A stretch of DNA of 64,000 nucleotides, from contig CAJXUC010000002.1 in NCBI GenBank assembly GCA_913061315.1, positions 124,001 to 188,000 of the forward strand. Reading direction: 5' to 3'. A model generated the notes under the pieces. The model was not told where the DNA came from and made no database searches. It worked only from the letters and a program-made list of their open reading frames with translations. Of this stretch, positions 27,732-36,767 are shown piece after piece. How positions within the stretch are numbered: position 1 is the stretch's first letter; the number at the start of each line of letters is the position of its first letter. The DNA is from an uncultured Gammaproteobacteria bacterium (GTDB lineage Bacteria; Pseudomonadota; Gammaproteobacteria; GCA-001735895). The position numbers and the translations under genes are program-made.

Positions 27732-28703
27732 ATGTATTTAAATCAAGTATTGCTATTAGGTGGCAGCGGTTTTATCGGCCAAGCATTAGCTTTTGAGCTC
27801 GCCAATAAAGGTTGCCAAGTCACCATCCCTTGTCGTCGACCCCATCGACACAGAGCCCTATCGGTCCATGCTAACATTCAGCTGGTAAAGTCGAATGTAA
27901 TGGATAGCATGCAGCTAAACCGGCTATGTCAAAGTCAAGATACGGTTATCAACTTAGTAGGTATCTTGCACGAACGAAAAAAAAATGATTTTAGAAAAGT
28001 ACATGTTGATTTTGTTAAAGCTCTAGTCTCAGCCTGCAACCACAACAAGGTCAAACGACTCCTACACCTAAGTGCTCTTGGTGCTGATCAGGCCCGCGGC
28101 ACCAGCCTCTTCTTGCGAAGCAAGGGCGAAGGTGAAAATCTACTACATACATTTGGCCAAAAAGACATCAATGTAACCAGCTTTCAACCTTCCGTTGTAT
28201 TTGGTCTGAATGATCAGTTTATTAACCAATTTGCTGGTATTTTAAAATACGCCTTTGGTTTCTTTCCGTTGGCTTGTGCCAATAGCAAACTAACACCCAT
28301 TTACGTAGGTGATTTAGTCACAAAAGTGATCAATGCAATTAATGACACCAGTACCCATGGCAAACGCTACCCACTGTGTGGTCCAGAAGTCTTTACCCTA
28401 AAACAAATTTTAGAGCTAATTAAAGTGTCAATGGGATTCTCTTGTATGATCATTCCGTTGGGGAATCGTCTTTCAAAGCTTCAAGCCTTCGTATTACAAC
28501 GCTTGCCTGGCAAGCTATTTACGATGGATAATTATCGCTCACTGCAAACACCAAGTATTTGTGATACCAATGATCACGGTACAACCAGCCTGACACAATA
28601 TATTCAAACCATGAGCATCTTATTTAATCGTAATAAACACTATGATGATTTTAGACAAGATCATTCTCTTCACAACAATACAGATCTAAAGTCAAAACAA
28701 TGA
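27732..28703 (+). CDS. NAD(P)-binding SDR, complex I NDUFA9-like
   Basis: Atypical extended short-chain dehydrogenase, 323 aa, of the group related to mitochondrial complex I subunit NDUFA9. The Rossmann glycine motif is LLLGGSGFIGQAL (residues 7-19), followed by VINLVGILHERK and LHLSALGAD; the catalytic Tyr-x3-Lys of classical SDRs is replaced (FLRSKGEGE), as usual in this group. Function in bacteria is not established; a quinone- or membrane-linked role is only an inference from the eukaryotic relative. It overlaps cca by 4 bp and follows rhlB by 21 bp. Confidence 0.85.
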   Translation: MYLNQVLLLGGSGFIGQALAFELANKGCQVTIPCRRPHRHRALSVHANIQLVKSNVMDSMQLNRLCQSQDTVINLVGILHERKKNDFRKVHVDFVKALVSACNHNKVKRLLHLSALGADQARGTSLFLRSKGEGENLLHTFGQKDINVTSFQPSVVFGLNDQFINQFAGILKYAFGFFPLACANSKLTPIYVGDLVTKVINAINDTSTHGKRYPLCGPEVFTLKQILELIKVSMGFSCMIIPLGNRLSKLQAFVLQRLPGKLFTMDNYRSLQTPSICDTNDHGTTSLTQYIQTMSILFNRNKHYDDFRQDHSLHNNTDLKSKQ

Positions 28704-29926
28704 AAACCTACCGCGTCGGCGGATGTGTTCGCGACCGTTTGCTCGACCTACCAATCACCGATATCGACTGGGTTATTACTGGTGCGACTGTCGAACAAAT
28801 GAAAACTGCAGGCTATCAATCGGTTGGCAAAGACTTTCCTGTTTTTTTACATCCAAAGACAAAACAGGAGTATGCGTTAGCGCGTAATGAAAGAAAAATT
28901 GGTCCTGGCTATCATGGCTTTGAATTCAATACTGACCCGACCATTACTATTGAGCAAGACTTATCCCGTCGCGACCTGACCATCAACGCCATTGCAGAAG
29001 ATAAGCATGGCAACTTAATCGACCCTTATGATGGACAAACTGACCTCAAAAATCACATCCTTCGCCATGTCTCAGGTGCTTTTTCTGAAGACCCTGTACG
29101 CGTATTAAGAATCGCCCGGTTTGCCGCCAGATTTCATCATCTTGGATTTAAACTGGCTCCAGAAACGATTCAACTGATTAGACAGATGGGTAAGAGTGGC
29201 GAATTAGGAACACTCGTGGCCGAACGTGTTTGGTCAGAAATGTCGCGCGCGCTCGGTGAACAAAATCCGTCAATATTCTTCGAAACTTTACGCCTATGCA
29301 ATGTTCTCAGTATTCTATTTCCCGAAATAAATACCCTTTACGGTGATCCTCAAACAGCAAAATATCACCCTAACGTCGACAATGGCGTTCACGTCATGAT
29401 GGCGCTAGAAAACAGTGCCAAACTTAATTTTGATATAGAAACTCGATTTGCCGTACTGATGCACGACTTAGGCAGAGTCACAACACCAATAAATAGTTTA
29501 CCAAGCCACCATGGGCATGAGCAACATGGCGTAAAATTAGTAAAGTCTTTTTGCAAACAATGGAAGGTACCCAGAGCTCATACTGATTTGGCATTGATCA
29601 CTAACGAATACCACACATATGTGCATCGAGCATTTGAACTTAAACCAGCCACCTTGCTCAAGCTCTTTACTAAGACTGATGTCTTTAGAAAGCCAGAACG
29701 ATTCAAAAAGATGGTACAAGCCTGTTTATCTGATGTCCGTGGTCAAACCCACTTTGAAAGTAACCCGTATCCTCAGGCTGATTTCATTAATCAATTAGCC
29801 GATAAACTTTGTAATGCAGATATTAGTAAAGTCACTCAAAGCGAGCTCGAAGGCAAAGCACTAGGCGAAGCTATAGATGACTTGCGACTTGATCTAATCA
29901 AAGCTGAACAACAGGCGCTAAGGTAA
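28700..29926 (+). CDS. cca: CCA-adding tRNA nucleotidyltransferase
   Basis: Adds or repairs the 3'-CCA end of tRNAs. The 408-aa class II enzyme has the YRVGGCVRDRLL nucleotidyltransferase motif, the DID metal pair (PITDIDWVI), RRDLTINAIA, EDPVRVLRIARFAARF and a C-terminal HD domain (VLMHDLGRVTTP with SHHGHEQHG), the multifunctional enterobacterial-type architecture with extra phosphatase/phosphodiesterase activity. It overlaps the preceding SDR gene by 4 bp and its 3' end overlaps the convergent vanZ gene by 9 bp. Confidence 0.97.
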   Translation: MKTYRVGGCVRDRLLDLPITDIDWVITGATVEQMKTAGYQSVGKDFPVFLHPKTKQEYALARNERKIGPGYHGFEFNTDPTITIEQDLSRRDLTINAIAEDKHGNLIDPYDGQTDLKNHILRHVSGAFSEDPVRVLRIARFAARFHHLGFKLAPETIQLIRQMGKSGELGTLVAERVWSEMSRALGEQNPSIFFETLRLCNVLSILFPEINTLYGDPQTAKYHPNVDNGVHVMMALENSAKLNFDIETRFAVLMHDLGRVTTPINSLPSHHGHEQHGVKLVKSFCKQWKVPRAHTDLALITNEYHTYVHRAFELKPATLLKLFTKTDVFRKPERFKKMVQACLSDVRGQTHFESNPYPQADFINQLADKLCNADISKVTQSELEGKALGEAIDDLRLDLIKAEQQALR

Positions 29927-30322
29927 CTTCAAAAAATAAAGATAGGCATCCACCTTTAGCAAAACAAGCCGTAAAGGTGAAAAATGGAACAGCAATCCAA
30001 AGACGACGCCAAGGCTATTGGCTAGGGCATCTTCAGGATCAGCATAACGATATTCGGTTAAGCTCTGCAAATATTCCATCAAAATCCCAAACAAAATTAA
30101 TCCCAATAAGACCCACCATAGTGATTTTCGTTTGCGAATGATTAAACTAAAAGCAATGGATAAAAACGCGTAGGAAAGAAAATGCCCCAACTTATCACTG
30201 CCACCAACATTTGGAACAGCGGGCACTAAGGACAACACAGTTACGACTAGCAACAAACCATACGCCAACCCAAACCAAATCGGTCTGAGATGCAATACAA
30301 ACGGAGTGCCCTTATCCAACAA
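29918..30322 (-). CDS. VanZ-like membrane protein
   Basis: 134-aa inner-membrane protein with four predicted membrane segments and the VanZ-family pattern: SDKLGHFLSYAFLSI in the second quarter and LMEYLQSLTEYRYADPEDALANSLGVV near the third, shown here as LMEYLQSLTEYR and DALANSLGVV. VanZ of enterococci gives low-level teicoplanin resistance; the function of chromosomal relatives is unknown. The likely start is a TTG at 30322, one base after the uppP stop codon, so it is probably translated with uppP and midA. A second VanZ-type protein is encoded at 42021. Confidence 0.85.
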   Translation of the reverse strand: MLDKGTPFVLHLRPIWFGLAYGLLLVVTVLSLVPAVPNVGGSDKLGHFLSYAFLSIAFSLIIRKRKSLWWVLLGLILFGILMEYLQSLTEYRYADPEDALANSLGVVFGLLFHFSPLRLVLLKVDAYLYFLKLP

Positions 30323-30323
30323 T

Positions 30324-31121
30324 TTAAATCAGCAAGGCGATTAAAATCACGCCGAGCAATAACCGATAAATCACAAAAGGCATCATTCCTACTTTTTCAA
30401 TTAAGCGCAGGAACAAATGGATACAAAGTCCCGCACTGATTGCCGATATAACAATGGCTAAACTTAATGCAAACCAATCAATTGATTGCTCTGATTTCAC
30501 TAAATCAGCCGTTTGTAAGACGCCGCTTGCTAAAATAAGGGGTATCGATAGTAAAAACGAAAATCTTGCTGCCGCTTGGCGAGTCATGCCCATTAGTAGT
30601 CCAGCGGTCATAGTAATGCCAGAGCGCGAAGTGCCCGGAATCAGAGCAATGGCCTGAAATAAACCAATCGTGACAACATCTGGCAACTTCAATTCATACT
30701 CGCTACGATGTTTTGACTTGCGTGTATCAGCAAACCAAAGTAACAATCCAAAAACAATAGTAGTGGCTGCAATCACCCACGGTGAACGCAAATCAGACTC
30801 GATAACACCTTTAAACAAAAAACCCACAATAACTGCTGGCACAGTACCTAAAATCACCCACCAACCTAAACGGCTATTGGACGTCACGCCACCACCCGCT
30901 AAGCTACGAGTCCAGGCTATCAGCATATCAATTACTTCAATACGAAAATAAATAAGCACTGCCATTAGCGATCCAACATGCACGGCAACATCAAACACTA
31001 GCCCCTGATCCGGCCACTGCAACAGCATCGGTACCAAAATTAAATGTGCCGAACTTGATACCGGTAAAAACTCTGTAAGTCCCTGGACGATCGCCAGAAT
31101 AACGATTTGAACCGTATCCAT
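30324..31121 (-). CDS. uppP: Undecaprenyl-diphosphatase UppP (BacA)
   Basis: Integral membrane phosphatase that recycles undecaprenyl diphosphate to the monophosphate carrier used for peptidoglycan and LPS O-antigen; overexpression confers bacitracin resistance in E. coli. The 265 aa have the two catalytic motifs, GLTEFLPVSSSAHL (residues 15-28) and PGTSRSG in the middle, and about eight membrane segments. It starts at an ATG that overlaps the midA stop by one base (TAATG), and vanZ follows directly. The E. coli neighbours cca and folB are also nearby. Confidence 0.97.
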   Translation of the reverse strand: MDTVQIVILAIVQGLTEFLPVSSSAHLILVPMLLQWPDQGLVFDVAVHVGSLMAVLIYFRIEVIDMLIAWTRSLAGGGVTSNSRLGWWVILGTVPAVIVGFLFKGVIESDLRSPWVIAATTIVFGLLLWFADTRKSKHRSEYELKLPDVVTIGLFQAIALIPGTSRSGITMTAGLLMGMTRQAAARFSFLLSIPLILASGVLQTADLVKSEQSIDWFALSLAIVISAISAGLCIHLFLRLIEKVGMMPFVIYRLLLGVILIALLI

Positions 31122-32329
31122 TATCTTCTGCCAGTCAGCAATGTCATTGACTTAATTTCAATCTCTAAGTCTTTCTGTAATCCAACCACTAAAAATCTTT
31201 CACCCATTTCGCCAGGCAAAGTGAGTGTTTTGATTTGCTGTGCCACTTCAACTTGTGCCTGAGTATCCCCTGTTACGCTTACTTCTTCAGCAATTTCTAA
31301 CAATCCATTATGAAGTAAAAACTGGCGCTGACTAGTCAATCCACTAACCGTAAAGCCAGCGGCAATTGCAGCATCTGCAAAGGCATCGAAGTCAACAAAT
31401 GCAGTAATATCTTGCAGACCTGGGTAAACAAAGGGGTCGGGGTGAGTCCGATGTCGATAGTAACAGGTCAATGTGCCACTACTTCGATCTGGATGGTAAT
31501 ATTGTGCCTGCTCATAACCATAATCAATCATCAAAATAACCGCTTGATCACAGCTCGCATGTAACGCTTCGAGCCAAGGCCTATAGTTAAGATTAATTTC
31601 AGTGCAATAACCCTCCGACAAGGGGCCAAAACCTGCGCCAACAAGATCAGCCTCAATCTTTAACATAGTGTTAACTGCATCGCTTTGAGTTAGGTTATTT
31701 GGGCTTATATACGGCTGCCAAACAAACCGTCCATCATCAAACCCGACGCCCAATTCTTGCCATTCTCCGTCTTTTAAAACGACGTTTACTGGCATCGCGT
31801 CCAACACTTCGTTTCCAAACATAATGCCGTTAAAATGCTCTGGCAATGCCTCTAACCATTCGATGCAAGCGAATAGAGAGGGCGATAATTTTTCTTGCAA
31901 ATACTGCTGCTGACGAACCTTCAGATCAGCACTGACCTCAATGATACTATATCGGACTGGGCTGGTTAAACTCGACAAAATTTGTTCACATAGTCGTCCA
32001 CTGCCAGCACCAAATTCAAGCAACTGGTGAGAACACCCCTGTGAGAATATTGACTCACATTGATGCGCTAGGCACTGACCAAATAAAGGTGATATTTCAG
32101 GTGCGGTAATAAAGTCACCCGCCGCACCAAATTTTGCAGTTCCTGCGCTGTAGTAACCTAAACCCGGTTCATACAAAATTCGATTCATGTAATCATAAAA
32201 GGACATGGCACCATTGTGCTCTATGTCACTCACAATCAGTTCGATCAACTCACTACTGTGCTTGATCTCTAACACACTTGGTTCTGGCAATTGCGCTAGC
32301 ATCTGTTCTTGAGAATGATATGATGACAT
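31121..32329 (-). CDS. MidA/NDUFAF7-type SAM-dependent methyltransferase
   Basis: 402-aa class I methyltransferase of the DUF185/MidA family; the human relative NDUFAF7 methylates an arginine of complex I subunit NDUFS2. The YMNRILYEPGLGYYSAG segment, GAAGDFITAPEISPLFG, the SAM motif LLEFGAGSGRLC and FGNEVLDAMPVNV are characteristic. The ATG at 32329 is preferred; a GTG at 32344 is possible. Together with the NDUFA9-like SDR at 27732 it suggests two complex-I-associated family members in one neighbourhood, though the substrate here is unknown. It diverges from folM with only about 43 bp between starts. Confidence 0.88.
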   Translation of the reverse strand: MSSYHSQEQMLAQLPEPSVLEIKHSSELIELIVSDIEHNGAMSFYDYMNRILYEPGLGYYSAGTAKFGAAGDFITAPEISPLFGQCLAHQCESIFSQGCSHQLLEFGAGSGRLCEQILSSLTSPVRYSIIEVSADLKVRQQQYLQEKLSPSLFACIEWLEALPEHFNGIMFGNEVLDAMPVNVVLKDGEWQELGVGFDDGRFVWQPYISPNNLTQSDAVNTMLKIEADLVGAGFGPLSEGYCTEINLNYRPWLEALHASCDQAVILMIDYGYEQAQYYHPDRSSGTLTCYYRHRTHPDPFVYPGLQDITAFVDFDAFADAAIAAGFTVSGLTSQRQFLLHNGLLEIAEEVSVTGDTQAQVEVAQQIKTLTLPGEMGERFLVVGLQKDLEIEIKSMTLLTGRR

Positions 32330-32371
32330 TATGTCTATTTGCACTCTTAACGTCTATTTGTTGGAAAATTC

Positions 32372-33157
32372 TTGGCTGTAAAACAATTGCTTGCTGGAAA
32401 GACCGCCTTAGTAACCGGCGCAGCTAACCGTATAGGTGCCCAGATTGCGAGAACCTTACATCAAAATGGTGCAAATCTCATCATCCATCATCGCCCTTCG
32501 ACTCAGAATGTCATTGGTAATGCTAGCCACACGTCAAGCCTCAATGCAAAAGCGCTGGAAACAGAATTCAATAGCCTACGACCGGGTTCATCGATACGTT
32601 ATCAGGCTGAACTATTAAACATCATTGATATTGAGTCGCTGGCACAAAAATCATCTCAAACGTTTGGTCAACTGGATATTCTAGTTAACAATGCATCCCG
32701 CTTTTATTCAACGCCACTAGGGTCAATCACCGAACACAATTGGACAGACTTACTCAGTAGCAATTTAAAAGCCCCTTTGTTCTTATCACAGGCCTGCTAC
32801 CCAGCGCTTGTAAAAACCAAAGGCTGTATTATTAATTTGCTCGACATTTATGCGACTTCACCACTAAAAGACCATAGTTTGTATTGCTCTGCCAAAGCAG
32901 CCAACCAAATGTTAGTGAAATCTCTGGCGTTAGATATGGCACCCAAGGTAAGAGTAAATGGCATTGCACCGGGTGCTATAATCTGGCCAGCAGCAAATCA
33001 AAGTAGCGATGAGCAACAGGCAATACTGAATAAGATCCCGTTACAAAAAATAGGCACTTTAGAAAATATTACTCAAACAGTATTATTTCTAATCAACAAT
33101 GATTATATTACGGGAGAAGTCATCACTGTTGATGGCGGTCGTCTTTTAACCAACTAA
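32372..33157 (+). CDS. folM: Pteridine/dihydromonapterin reductase FolM-like SDR
   Basis: NADPH-dependent short-chain dehydrogenase, 261 aa, likely reducing dihydromonapterin or dihydrofolate. It has the SDR cofactor motif TGAANRIG, the NNASRFY motif characteristic of pteridine reductases, the catalytic YCSAK (Tyr-x3-Lys) and PGAIIWPA. No ATG is in frame before the conserved region; the start is a TTG at 32372 with GGAAA 5 to 9 bases upstream, or a second TTG at 32384. It is followed by hisC on the same strand after 22 bp and lies close to folK/folB, a folate-linked context. Confidence 0.87.
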   Translation: MAVKQLLAGKTALVTGAANRIGAQIARTLHQNGANLIIHHRPSTQNVIGNASHTSSLNAKALETEFNSLRPGSSIRYQAELLNIIDIESLAQKSSQTFGQLDILVNNASRFYSTPLGSITEHNWTDLLSSNLKAPLFLSQACYPALVKTKGCIINLLDIYATSPLKDHSLYCSAKAANQMLVKSLALDMAPKVRVNGIAPGAIIWPAANQSSDEQQAILNKIPLQKIGTLENITQTVLFLINNDYITGEVITVDGGRLLTN

Positions 33158-33179
33158 ACATAGGACGTCATTGAGAACA

Positions 33180-34235
33180 ATGAGCCAATATTGGACTAAC
33201 ATCGTACACCAGCTCGACCCATACGTTCCGGGCGAACAACCGCAGGGTATGCAATATATCAAACTCAATACGAATGAAAATCCGTATCCGCCCTCGCCAG
33301 TAGTATCGAAAGCCTTAGAATCATTTGGTATTGAAACACTGCGATCTTATCCCGACCCTGAATCAACTGATCTAACCCATACTCTTGCGTCTTATCATGG
33401 ACTTGAATCTAATCAAGTCTTTGTCGGCAACGGTTCGGACGAAGTCTTAGCCCATAGCTTTCAGACCTTTTTCAAACATTCAAAACCCTTACTATTTCCT
33501 GATATCAGTTACAGCTTCTATCCTGTCTATTGCGGTTTGTATCAGATTGATTTTAAAAAGATCGCTCTGGATGATAACTTTTGCGTCACGCTAGAAGAAT
33601 ACGCGCAGCCCAGTGGTGGTATCATCATCCCAAATCCTAATGCACCGACTGGCATAGCACTGGGTCTAGATTCGATAGAAACTATACTCAAGAACACTAA
33701 CTCTGTGGTGATCATTGATGAAGCCTACGTTAGCTTTGGAACCGAGTCTGCCGTTCGCTTAATTAATCTATACCCTAACTTATTAGTAGTCCAGACCTTG
33801 TCCAAATCACGCAGCCTCGCGGGCCTTCGCGTAGGGTACGCTCTGGGGCATGCTGATTTAATTAAGGGCTTGAAGAGAGTGAAGAACTCTTTTAACTCAT
33901 ATCCGATAGACAGTTTGGCCAGCGCCATTGCTATCGCCTCTATAGGCGATGAAGCCTATTTTCAACAGTGCAGTGATCAAGTAGTTGCGAGCAGGAACTG
34001 GCTAACCAAAGCACTCGTTGCGCTTAACTTTAACGTATTACCATCTAGTAGCAACTTCTTGTTTGTCGAGCACCAGAACGTATTGGCACTAACGCTTTAC
34101 AGTGAATTAAGAAAACGGGGGATTCTTGTGCGCCATTTCAAAGCTAAACGGATTGATAACCGCCTTAGAATATCGATCGGAACAGATGAAGAATGCCAGG
34201 CACTGGTGAGTGCGCTTAAAGCCTTGGTTGGCTAA
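33180..34235 (+). CDS. hisC: Histidinol-phosphate aminotransferase HisC
   Basis: PLP enzyme that converts imidazole-acetol phosphate to histidinol phosphate in histidine synthesis. The start at 33180 (351 aa, MSQYWTNIVHQLDPY) is preferred over a TTG three codons upstream. HisC-typical elements are LNTNENPYPPSP, VGNGSDEVLAHSFQTF, PNPNAPTGIAL, IIDEAYVSFG, and the Schiff-base Lys in QTLSKSRSLAGLRVGYALG. It is separated from hisGD (1-2117) and placed after folM. A second, more distant HisC-like gene lies at 42936. Confidence 0.94.
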   Translation: MSQYWTNIVHQLDPYVPGEQPQGMQYIKLNTNENPYPPSPVVSKALESFGIETLRSYPDPESTDLTHTLASYHGLESNQVFVGNGSDEVLAHSFQTFFKHSKPLLFPDISYSFYPVYCGLYQIDFKKIALDDNFCVTLEEYAQPSGGIIIPNPNAPTGIALGLDSIETILKNTNSVVIIDEAYVSFGTESAVRLINLYPNLLVVQTLSKSRSLAGLRVGYALGHADLIKGLKRVKNSFNSYPIDSLASAIAIASIGDEAYFQQCSDQVVASRNWLTKALVALNFNVLPSSSNFLFVEHQNVLALTLYSELRKRGILVRHFKAKRIDNRLRISIGTDEECQALVSALKALVG

Positions 34236-34276
34236 CCTGATACGGCCATTAATTTGATTGAGTTTGAACTCTTGCT

Positions 34277-34765
34277 TTAATCCATTCGCACCAAATCAAG
34301 CCGTGGAGCATTCGGTGCCATAATTAGCCAAAGGTCGAGGTAACTTAACTGCTGCTGTGGATGAAGTAAATGGGGAGAAAGATCACACAATGGCCTCAGG
34401 ACATAAGCGGATTCAAGTATTTCATCTCTGGGTACCTGAATACCGGGTCGATTTGTTTCCATATCACCATATAACAAAATATCTAAATCGATAGGCCGTT
34501 TCGAAAAACGTGGCTGAGTGCGGTCTCGACCCAACGCATCCTCTATCATCCTCAGTTGATTCACTACAGCATTGACGTCAAGACTCGTCTCAAACTTAAC
34601 CACTAGGTTAAGAAAGTCATCCCCATCAAAACCAACTGAAGCGGACTGATAGACTGGCGATTGATCGAGTGCCCCAAAAGTTAAGCGCATTTCTTCTAAT
34701 GCCCGTCCAATATTATATCTGGCAACGACATTACTGCCGACACCAATGTAAACATTATTAATCAT
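34277..34765 (-). CDS. folK: 6-hydroxymethyl-7,8-dihydropterin pyrophosphokinase FolK
   Basis: Transfers pyrophosphate from ATP to hydroxymethyldihydropterin in folate synthesis. The 162 aa show YIGVGSNV at the start, the FLNLVVKFETSLD segment, the family signature RDRTQPRFSKRPIDLDILLYGD with catalytic Arg and metal-binding Asp-Asp pair (DLDIL), and VPRDEILESAYVLRPL. Its start overlaps the end of folB by 4 bp, so the two are translationally coupled. It is convergent with hisC. Confidence 0.96.
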   Translation of the reverse strand: MINNVYIGVGSNVVARYNIGRALEEMRLTFGALDQSPVYQSASVGFDGDDFLNLVVKFETSLDVNAVVNQLRMIEDALGRDRTQPRFSKRPIDLDILLYGDMETNRPGIQVPRDEILESAYVLRPLCDLSPHLLHPQQQLSYLDLWLIMAPNAPRLDLVRMD

Positions 34766-35121
34766 ACTGGTTTTTTACCTCGCTCGATAATCACACCAAC
34801 TGCTCGAGAACCCTTGACTGCACCAGGTTTACTCAATGTCAGTTTAACCCATGGCACCTTGAACTCTTCAATAATAATGGCGCAAATTTTCTCAGCCAAG
34901 GCTTCAACTAACTCAAATTCACTTTGTTCCACATACTCAATTAAATGCATTGCGACCGTTTTGTAGCTTAAGGTATCGTCGATATGATCAGTCGTTGCTG
35001 CTTTGTGAATATCCGTTGCCATATCGATATCAAGGCTAATCATCTGCCTAACTTTACGTTCCCAGTCATAAATACCAATCACTGTTTCTATCTGTAATTC
35101 GCGTATAAAAACGATGTCCAT
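34762..35121 (-). CDS. folB: Dihydroneopterin aldolase FolB
   Basis: Cleaves 7,8-dihydroneopterin to hydroxymethyldihydropterin and glycolaldehyde; also epimerises to dihydromonapterin, the FolM substrate. The 119 aa show IVFIRELQIETVIGIYDWER, of which VIGIYDWE carries the active-site Glu, then DDTLSYKTVAMHL and TLSKPGAVKGSRAVGVIIER, with the catalytic Lys in LSKPGAV. It is the first gene of folB-folK and diverges from rpmB across 180 bp. Confidence 0.96.
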   Translation of the reverse strand: MDIVFIRELQIETVIGIYDWERKVRQMISLDIDMATDIHKAATTDHIDDTLSYKTVAMHLIEYVEQSEFELVEALAEKICAIIIEEFKVPWVKLTLSKPGAVKGSRAVGVIIERGKKPV

Positions 35122-35227
35122 CCAATTAATCCAGCTAGTAAAATTATAGGTAACATCTTATATTGCGCTCTCATGAAAAGGAATCCACAACTGACTGAAA
35201 AACAGCGTATTTTATATCCTTAAATGC

Positions 35228-35263
35228 TTGAAGCTACTCTTCTGTTCTGGTAAAGTTCGCGCC
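35228..35263 (+). promoter_or_regulatory. rpmB promoter with GC-rich discriminator
   Basis: TTGAAG (35228-35233) and TAAAGT (35251-35256) are 17 bp apart and are followed by the GC-rich discriminator TCGCGCCC, typical of ribosomal promoters under stringent control. The predicted start is near 35263, about 39 nt before the rpmB ATG. Confidence 0.5.
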
Positions 35264-35301
35264 CTCGAAAGCAATGTCGCTATTTAAAGACGGAGTAAAT
35301 C

Positions 35302-35538
35302 ATGTCCCGGGTATGTCAAGTCACAGGTAAAAAACCTGTTTCCGGAAACAACGTTTCACATGCGAACAACAGAACACGTCGTCGCTTTTTACCTAATCTA
35401 CAAAGCCATAAGTTTTGGGTTGAATCTGAAAACCGTTGGTTAAAGCTTCGCCTTTGCGCTAAAGGCATGCGTATCATTGATAAAAATGGTATTGATTCAG
35501 TTATTGCCGATATGCGAAAGCGCGGCGAGAAGTGCTAG
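35302..35538 (+). CDS. rpmB: 50S ribosomal protein L28
   Basis: Ribosomal large-subunit protein, 78 aa, identical in length to E. coli L28. The pattern [31 protein letters not shown] and [21 protein letters not shown] is canonical; only one Cys remains near the N-terminus, so it is the zinc-free form. A GGAG ribosome site precedes the ATG. rpmG follows after 10 bp. Confidence 0.98.
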   Translation: MSRVCQVTGKKPVSGNNVSHANNRTRRRFLPNLQSHKFWVESENRWLKLRLCAKGMRIIDKNGIDSVIADMRKRGEKC

Positions 35539-35548
35539 GAGTTATATA

Positions 35549-35704
35549 ATGAGAGATTTAATTAAATTGGTTTCTAGCGCTGGCACTGGTCATTTCTATA
35601 CAACCGACAAAAACAAAAAGAATACCCCTGACAAGCTTGTTATGAAAAAGTACGACCCAGTTATACGCAAGCATGTTGAATATAAGGAAGCTAAAATCAA
35701 GTAA
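35549..35704 (+). CDS. rpmG: 50S ribosomal protein L33
   Basis: Ribosomal large-subunit protein, 51 aa from the ATG at 35549 ([19 protein letters not shown]). A longer in-frame reading from 35477 runs inside rpmB and is rejected. A TAGGAG site lies 8-13 bases upstream. The [23 protein letters not shown] tail is the conserved C-terminus ([15 protein letters not shown] is diagnostic). The zinc-binding Cys pairs of the C+ type are absent. A strong terminator follows; in E. coli mutM comes next, but here five unrelated genes intervene. Confidence 0.98.
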   Translation: MRDLIKLVSSAGTGHFYTTDKNKKNTPDKLVMKKYDPVIRKHVEYKEAKIK

Positions 35705-35730
35705 ATCTAATTCAGTTTTAGATTTCAAAT

Positions 35731-35758
35731 AAAACCGACTCTCGTCGGTTTTTTTTTG
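35731..35758 (+). terminator. Intrinsic terminator after rpmG
   Basis: An AAACCGAC / GTCGGTTT stem with a TCTC loop runs into nine T. It ends the rpmBG transcript before the ABC-transporter cluster that starts at 35817. Confidence 0.9.
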
Positions 35759-35816
35759 GCTGCAATAAAACCAATAAATCCGTATCATTCGATTATGAAA
35801 CTTAATTAACTAAAAT

Positions 35817-36767
35817 ATGACATCTCAAGCGGTCGTACAGGTAGAAAACCTGTCACGTTTTTACCAGAATCAGTCAGCAATAAAGAACCTTAGCTTCTCC
35901 CTGAATGCAGGAGAGGTGCTGGGTTTTCTTGGGCCTAATGGTGCCGGAAAGTCGACCACGATGAAAATTTTGACAGGCAATCTGGCACCATCAGAAGGAC
36001 AGGTCAGGATCAAGGGTTTCGACATCATCGAGTCACCTCGTGAAGCAAAGCAACAAATCGGGTACTTACCAGAACATCCACCGCTTTATTGTGAGGCCAG
36101 TGTGGATGAATATCTTAAATACTGTGCCCAGTTACGCGGCATTCGGAGACAGTCAATCAACAAAGCTCTCGATGTGTCAAAGCAGCAGTGTGGGCTGAGC
36201 GACGTTGGACGGCGTTTAATTGGCCATTTATCCAAAGGCTATCAACAGCGAGTCGGTATTGCTCAAGCCATTATTCACAATCCTCCGGTTATTATATTAG
36301 ATGAACCCACAGTGGGTCTTGACCCAATTCAAATGCGCGATATTCGTCACTTAATAAAAAAATTAGGACAAGAACACAGCGTTATATTATCCACTCATAT
36401 TTTATCGGAGGTACAGGCAACCTGTGATCAGGTACAAATCATTCAACAAGGTGAATTAATTTATCACTCATCCATCGAAACTTTAAATTTGAGTCAAGCA
36501 CCCAGTATGACCATTGGATTAAATCAGCCACCAACAATCGAACAACTCAAGCAATTAGATCAAGTCACCCATGTGAAAGCCATTGACGAACAACGTTTCG
36601 AGTTATTCTTTGAAGGCGAGTCACCGGCACAGGCCATTGTTCAACAATCAGTCCAGCAGCAATGGGAATTGTATGAACTTATACCCGGTCAACAGTCACT
36701 AGAAGATTTATTTATCGAACTGACCCAAGATGAAACCTCAGTTGACCCTGAGGTAACCAACAAATGA
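35817..36767 (+). CDS. Gld-type ABC transporter ATP-binding protein (GldA-like)
   Basis: 316-aa ABC ATPase. Walker A is GPNGAGKST (39-47), the signature LSKGYQQRVGIAQAI, Walker B ILDEPTVGLDP and the switch region LSTHILSEV. About 90 residues of C-terminal accessory sequence follow the ATPase core, usual for ABC-2-type (GldA/CcmA/NatA) proteins. It overlaps the permease by 4 bp and is the first of five closely packed genes. In Bacteroidetes GldAFG was linked to gliding; here the family name only marks similarity, and no gliding genes are present. Confidence 0.9.
   Translation: MTSQAVVQVENLSRFYQNQSAIKNLSFSLNAGEVLGFLGPNGAGKSTTMKILTGNLAPSEGQVRIKGFDIIESPREAKQQIGYLPEHPPLYCEASVDEYLKYCAQLRGIRRQSINKALDVSKQQCGLSDVGRRLIGHLSKGYQQRVGIAQAIIHNPPVIILDEPTVGLDPIQMRDIRHLIKKLGQEHSVILSTHILSEVQATCDQVQIIQQGELIYHSSIETLNLSQAPSMTIGLNQPPTIEQLKQLDQVTHVKAIDEQRFELFFEGESPAQAIVQQSVQQQWELYELIPGQQSLEDLFIELTQDETSVDPEVTNK

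Noticed and set aside
35477..35704. Longer L33 starting inside rpmB
   Set aside because: The extra residues are not part of the L33 family and a good ribosome site precedes the ATG at 35549.
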